Shown one piece after another: positions 60,644-64,000 of a stretch of DNA of 64,000 nt. The translations under genes and the position numbers were made by a program. Every line of letters begins with the position of its first letter. The first letter of the stretch is position 1. The DNA is from an uncultured Elusimicrobium sp. (GTDB taxonomy: Bacteria > Elusimicrobiota > Elusimicrobia > Elusimicrobiales > Elusimicrobiaceae): contig CADBFX010000007.1 of assembly GCA_902794125.1 (NCBI GenBank), forward strand, positions 1 to 64,000, in the 5' to 3' direction. The notes beneath the pieces are model-generated. The model saw nothing but the letters and a program-made list of their open reading frames with translations. It was not told the DNA's origin and ran no database searches.

Positions 60644-61816
60644 TTAATACATTTTTGTTTCCTGGCGGGCAGGACCACCCACGGAAGCAATGTAAAAATC
60701 GGCCTTTAATCCGGTTTTTTCGTGATATACTTTACTGACGGTATCAATGAGATTTTTTACCGCTTCATCTTTTACTAAACTTACCGCGCAACCGCCAAAG
60801 CCGCCACCGGTAATACGTGCACCCAGCACGCCGGGTACGCTCCAGGCTGTTTCGGCAATAATGTCTAATTCCGGGCAGCTGGTTTGGTAATCATCTCGTA
60901 GCGAAATGTGTGACTCGTTCATGAGTTTGCCGAAGGTTTTTAAATCACCTTCTTTCAGCGCTTTGGTGGCCTGTAAAGTACGTTGGTTTTCATAGACGGC
61001 GTGTTTAGCGCGCTTTTGTTCAATAGGATCTTTGATGAGTTCTTTATTGGCCTCAAATTCTTCTATGGAAAGTTCTCCCAGTGATTTGACAGGAAGTTTG
61101 GTTTGCAATGCTTTTAGAGCGTTTTCACTTTCGCGCCGACGGTCGTTATAGGCCGAAGTAACCAGCGAATGTTTTTTATTGCTGTTAATAATAACGATAG
61201 AAACGCCTTGTAAATTAAGCGGTACATGCTCGTATTTAAGTGTGTTGCAATCTAATAAAATGGCATGGTTCTCTTTACCCATGCCGCTGGCAAATTGGTC
61301 CATAATGCCGCAGTTCATACCGACGAATTTATTCTCGGCTTCTTGGCAGAATTTGACGAGTTCAATTTGCGGAATATGTAAATTAAATACGGCGTTCATG
61401 GCTACCGCGGTGGCGAGTTCAATAGACGCTGAAGAAGAAAGACCCGCCCCACTGGGAATATCGCCCCAAAACAGGAGTTCAAAACCTTGGTTCAAGTGGT
61501 AGCCGTGGTTTTGCAACGTTTTAATAACGCCCAGCGGATAGTTGGCCCAATCTTGTTTTTCATCGTAGGCGATATGATCCAAATCCACATCAATAATGCC
61601 TTTTTCGGGCAAGTTTAATGAGTGCAAACGAATTTTGTGGTCGTCGCGCTTACAGAAAACGCAATGCGTACCGAAAGACAGGGCACACGGAAATACGTGT
61701 CCGCCGTTATAGTCGGTATGTTCGCCGATTAAATTCACACGCCCCGGCGCAAAAAAGTAGAGTTTTTCCTTTTTGAAAACTTCGTTAAACTTGCTTCTGA
61801 GTGCTAGTTGGTTCAT
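60644..61816 (-). CDS. galK: Galactokinase
   Basis: 390 residues. APGRVNLIGEHTDYNGGHVF binds galactose, PSGAGLSSSASIELATA is the GHMP ATP loop, GMNCGIMDQFASGMG contains the catalytic acid region and GARITGGGFGGCAVSL closes the fold. It phosphorylates galactose at C1. GGAGAAACGT precedes ATG. Second step of the pathway encoded by this operon. Confidence 0.95.
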   Translation of the reverse strand: MNQLALRSKFNEVFKKEKLYFFAPGRVNLIGEHTDYNGGHVFPCALSFGTHCVFCKRDDHKIRLHSLNLPEKGIIDVDLDHIAYDEKQDWANYPLGVIKTLQNHGYHLNQGFELLFWGDIPSGAGLSSSASIELATAVAMNAVFNLHIPQIELVKFCQEAENKFVGMNCGIMDQFASGMGKENHAILLDCNTLKYEHVPLNLQGVSIVIINSNKKHSLVTSAYNDRRRESENALKALQTKLPVKSLGELSIEEFEANKELIKDPIEQKRAKHAVYENQRTLQATKALKEGDLKTFGKLMNESHISLRDDYQTSCPELDIIAETAWSVPGVLGARITGGGFGGCAVSLVKDEAVKNLIDTVSKVYHEKTGLKADFYIASVGGPARQETKMY

Positions 61817-61831
61817 ACGTTTCTCCTGTTG

Positions 61832-62767
61832 TTAGCGTACGGTCATTTTGAAATTCCAAGAATAGGTGCTGTTTGCTTCGGCTTGAGCCACGCGACGGAT
61901 TTTGTTAGCGGCGTATAGATCATCATAGACGCCGGTGCAAGGTTCTAGCGCAATGTTATAATCGCCGCGATAGCCGCCTTGTGTTTTCCACACGCCCAAA
62001 TAAGGTACTTGATCGGCGTCGTATGTGTAGATTAATTGTTCGTGAGTATCGGTATGTTCTATGCCGCACCAACCGTCGGTATTGGGAGCAGTAAAATAAA
62101 ATTTTTCGCAGTTGTTAGCGGTTACCGGTTCAGTGGCGGCTAAATCTAACGCTTGACCATGTACGTCAATCGTGTGGGGATAAGGATGTTTGGTGCCCCA
62201 CGGACCTAAGTGTTGGGTAGAATGTTCTACCGTCATTACTTGGGTTAAATTGTCCGGAATTAATAATCGCGTGGCCGGGGAGCAAGCTAGCAAAGAGTGT
62301 GGTGTCCAGATAAATTTAAAGGGAGTTTGCGAAGTATTTTTTACGGTATAAGAAAAAGTAATTTCGTTATCTTTTAGATGTACTTCTTTGGAAAAAATAT
62401 ACGGCAAACACAAACTTTTTACAGAGGCGGTAAATTGCAATTTATCAGCTTCAAAATGGCTTTCCCAAGGTAGTGCCCACACTTCGCCGTGGTCGGGGAT
62501 GGGGGTGCCTTTGAAAGGGCCGTCCGGGTATGGACAGGCATCAATGGAGGGGAAAACTTCGTCAAAGCCACTGGAATCATACTCCGAAAAAGGGGCCGCG
62601 TAGGGGGGCACTTTTAAGGTGTCCGCTTGGGACTGAAATAAAAATTCGCGTCCTGATTTTTTAGAAACTAAACTGGCAAGTTTACATCCGTAAGAAGGCA
62701 GAAAAGTGAGTCGCAAAAAGTCGTTTTCCAACAAGTTGGCCGGCAGGCCTTTATACATAGTGGTCAT
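61832..62767 (-). CDS. galM: Aldose 1-epimerase family protein (mutarotase)
   Basis: ATG 62767 is preferred, with GAGG five bases upstream; a longer frame would overlap cdd. 311 residues: LPSYGCKLASLVSKKSGREF, PDHGEVWALPW with the His/Glu region, FIWTPHSLLACSP and ALEPCTGVYDDLY. This divergent galactose-mutarotase-like fold interconverts sugar anomers and so feeds galactokinase. Confidence 0.82.
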   Translation of the reverse strand: MTTMYKGLPANLLENDFLRLTFLPSYGCKLASLVSKKSGREFLFQSQADTLKVPPYAAPFSEYDSSGFDEVFPSIDACPYPDGPFKGTPIPDHGEVWALPWESHFEADKLQFTASVKSLCLPYIFSKEVHLKDNEITFSYTVKNTSQTPFKFIWTPHSLLACSPATRLLIPDNLTQVMTVEHSTQHLGPWGTKHPYPHTIDVHGQALDLAATEPVTANNCEKFYFTAPNTDGWCGIEHTDTHEQLIYTYDADQVPYLGVWKTQGGYRGDYNIALEPCTGVYDDLYAANKIRRVAQAEANSTYSWNFKMTVR

Positions 62768-62798
62768 AAACACCTCGGATAGCGCCGGTGGGCGCAAG

Positions 62799-63233
62799 TT
62801 ATTTTTCCGAAAACTTATCAAACGGAAACGGCATTAAATCTTTTAACTGCTTTTTGTAAACGGTGCGTTTAGCACCGTCTAATACGGCGATAAAAACGGG
62901 CATGGTCGGGGCCATAAATTCGCTCATTACTTGGCGGCAAGCCCCGCAAGGAGAATTAAAAGCTAACCCCGGTAATTTTTGGGTAATTAACGCCAAAGCC
63001 CGAAACCGGCGTTGCCCCGCTCCGACGGCAGCAAAGATAGCATTTCGCTCTGCACATACCGTCAGCCCGTAGGAAGCATTTTCTATATTAGTACCGGTAA
63101 AAATGGCTCCTTTTTGTGTCAAAACAGCCGCACCCACCTTAAAATGCGAATAAGGTGAGTAGGAATTAGCCCGTGCTTGTTGGGCTGCGTCCAGTAAGTC
63201 GGAAATTTCTTGTTTTGTAAGAGGTTTCTCCAT
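62799..63233 (-). CDS. cdd: Cytidine deaminase
   Basis: 144 residues. GLTVCAERNAIFAAVGAG carries the zinc Cys and catalytic Glu, and NSPCGACRQVMSEF carries the other two zinc Cys. This is the small tetrameric class. It deaminates cytidine and deoxycytidine in pyrimidine salvage. It leads the operon with the gal genes, starting 31 bases before galM, from a leaderless-type promoter. Confidence 0.94.
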   Translation of the reverse strand: MEKPLTKQEISDLLDAAQQARANSYSPYSHFKVGAAVLTQKGAIFTGTNIENASYGLTVCAERNAIFAAVGAGQRRFRALALITQKLPGLAFNSPCGACRQVMSEFMAPTMPVFIAVLDGAKRTVYKKQLKDLMPFPFDKFSEK

Positions 63234-63239
63234 ATCTCT

Positions 63240-63267
63240 ATTTTATAATAAAAGCCGGAAAAGTCAA
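63240..63267 (-). promoter_or_regulatory. Leaderless-type promoter of cdd-gal operon
   Basis: Minus strand: TTGACT (63267-63262), 16 bases, TAAAAT (63245-63240), then six bases to ATG 63233. No ribosome site. Confidence 0.7.
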
Positions 63268-63294
63268 CCCCCGCACGCGTACGGAGCAGGTATT

Positions 63295-63303
63295 TGTTAT
63301 AAT
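63295..63303 (+). promoter_or_regulatory. Extended -10, leaderless-type promoter of SGNH gene
   Basis: TGTTATAAT (TGnTATAAT, 63295-63303) followed by six bases and ATG 63310. The extended -10 makes up for the missing -35 box. No ribosome site. Confidence 0.65.
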
Positions 63304-63309
63304 AGAACC

Positions 63310-63906
63310 ATGAAGAAAATTATTTTAGGTGTTTTGATTTTGCTGGGGGTGTGGTATTTTATGACGGATAAACCGGTTGTTAAGAATGTCGGTCGCCCGG
63401 TGCACACGCTGGTGGCTTTTGGCGATAGTTTAACAGCGGGCTATGGCGGGGGCGGAGTAAGTTATCCGGGGGTACTAGCCGAATTGACGGGATTAACCGT
63501 AATTAACGAAGGCCTTTCCGGTGAAACGGCCGCTCATGCACCCGAACGATTGGAACAGGTTCTTTCCCATCAGGCCGATATGGTGCTTATTGAGTTTGGT
63601 GCTAACGATTTTATGCAAGGGCGCAGTTTGGAGGTGGCAGTGGCAGCTGTGGCGCAGATAGTAGATGCGGTGCAGGCCCAAGGAGCGGTGGCCGTTATTG
63701 TGGACACCGGCGGCCCGGGCATGGGGCTTTATACGAAGGCTTATAAGAAACTGGCCCAAGAAAAACAGGCGCTTTTTGTATCGGGGATTTTGAAAGGAAT
63801 CTTTAATAAAAAACAATATAAATCAGACATGATCCACCCCAACGGAGCCGGATACCGGCTGGTGGCAGAACACGTGTATAAAGAAATTAAGCCATACTTG
63901 AAGTAA
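63310..63906 (+). CDS. SGNH/GDSL-family esterase (TesA-like), membrane-anchored or exported
   Basis: 198 residues. An N-terminal hydrophobic segment (about 3-18) is an anchor or signal. The four SGNH blocks are present: VAFGDSLTAGYG (Ser), NEGLSGET (Gly), IEFGANDFMQG (Asn) and DMIHPNGAGY (Asp/His). The family includes arylesterases and acyl-CoA thioesterase I. It probably acts at the cell envelope on acyl or acetyl esters. The next gene faces it with no clear terminator between them. Confidence 0.87.
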   Translation: MKKIILGVLILLGVWYFMTDKPVVKNVGRPVHTLVAFGDSLTAGYGGGGVSYPGVLAELTGLTVINEGLSGETAAHAPERLEQVLSHQADMVLIEFGANDFMQGRSLEVAVAAVAQIVDAVQAQGAVAVIVDTGGPGMGLYTKAYKKLAQEKQALFVSGILKGIFNKKQYKSDMIHPNGAGYRLVAEHVYKEIKPYLK

Positions 63907-63911
63907 AAGTT

Positions 63912-64000
63912 TTAAGCTTTTTTGATAATTAGCCCCATGAATACGGGGTATAAGGTAAGAAGGGCCAGTTTTACGCCCAAGATGGTTCCGGGTTGTTGCC
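63912..64000 (-). CDS. C-terminal end of a membrane protein
   Basis: On the minus strand a frame open at the window edge reads GTILGVKLALLTLYPVFMGL and ends IIKKA with TAA at 63914-63912. The 28 residues form one hydrophobic helix and a basic tail. The rest lies beyond the window, so no family can be named. Confidence 0.55.
   Translation of the reverse strand, partial: QQPGTILGVKLALLTLYPVFMGLIIKKA

Overview
The window reads as a chromosomal segment of a small-genome, Gram-negative, anaerobic-type bacterium. An outer membrane is implied by a PorV-like beta-barrel, a secretin domain, a second predicted barrel and a lipoprotein. The mix of a Tad-type pilus locus, TPR proteins, a GalT of the Firmicutes-like class and a PorV-like protein fits Elusimicrobiota from the gut. 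That assignment is inference from gene content, because no database search was possible.

Layout. Positions 1-18046 hold a long Tad/Flp pilus region. It begins with the last 37 codons of a secreted protein with a FlgD/T9SS-like C-terminal domain and a PorV-like barrel. Next come Flp pilins, TadE, CpaB, a minimal secretin, a natural CpaE-CpaF fusion, a TadB with a large exported N-terminal extension, TadC, a TPR protein, a HAMP protein without an output domain and a thioredoxin-like exported protein. A signalling block (sensor kinase, REC-kinase hybrid, NarL-type regulator) follows, then a second set of pilin-like and TadE-like genes. No prepilin peptidase gene was seen.

Positions 18069-29310 hold the least familiar part: six genes (named A-F here) for very Gly/Ser-rich or coiled-coil proteins. 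Five of them start with a short basic tail and one membrane segment. Two strong promoters drive the block, and both are followed by a similar leader (hairpin, then AACA..G..ATTTTTATTAT). A (18189-19704) and B (19717-21374) are each interrupted by a one-base frameshift. F (25421-29269) encodes 1282 residues with a duplicated four-cysteine repeat. I do not recognise the family. Its position directly after the Tad genes suggests an envelope-spanning or surface structure that works with the pilus.

Positions 29343-57228 are mostly housekeeping and transport: TPR protein, rsmA, glutamate formimidoyltransferase, cold-shock protein, MATE pump, MTA phosphorylase, DacB, two tandem M24 peptidases, efp, DUF192 proteins, DJ-1-like protein, metK, exported M20 peptidase, an oligopeptide ABC transporter with a broken oppC and an embedded PepT-like peptidase, fadD, cca, a CCA-less tRNA-Gly(CCC) and a membrane-tethered CBM48-like protein.

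Positions 57334-64000 hold a LexA-like repressor preceded by three copies of a 10-bp repeat, then a minus-strand operon cdd-galM-galK-galE-galT (Leloir pathway plus pyrimidine salvage), an SGNH esterase and the end of a membrane-protein gene.

A cross-cutting signal: at least six genes that begin transcription units (29343, 33433-, 47510-, 47615, 63233-, 63310) have a TANNNT -10 box exactly six bases before ATG and no Shine-Dalgarno sequence, which predicts leaderless mRNAs. Genes inside operons usually have clear AGGAG-type sites.
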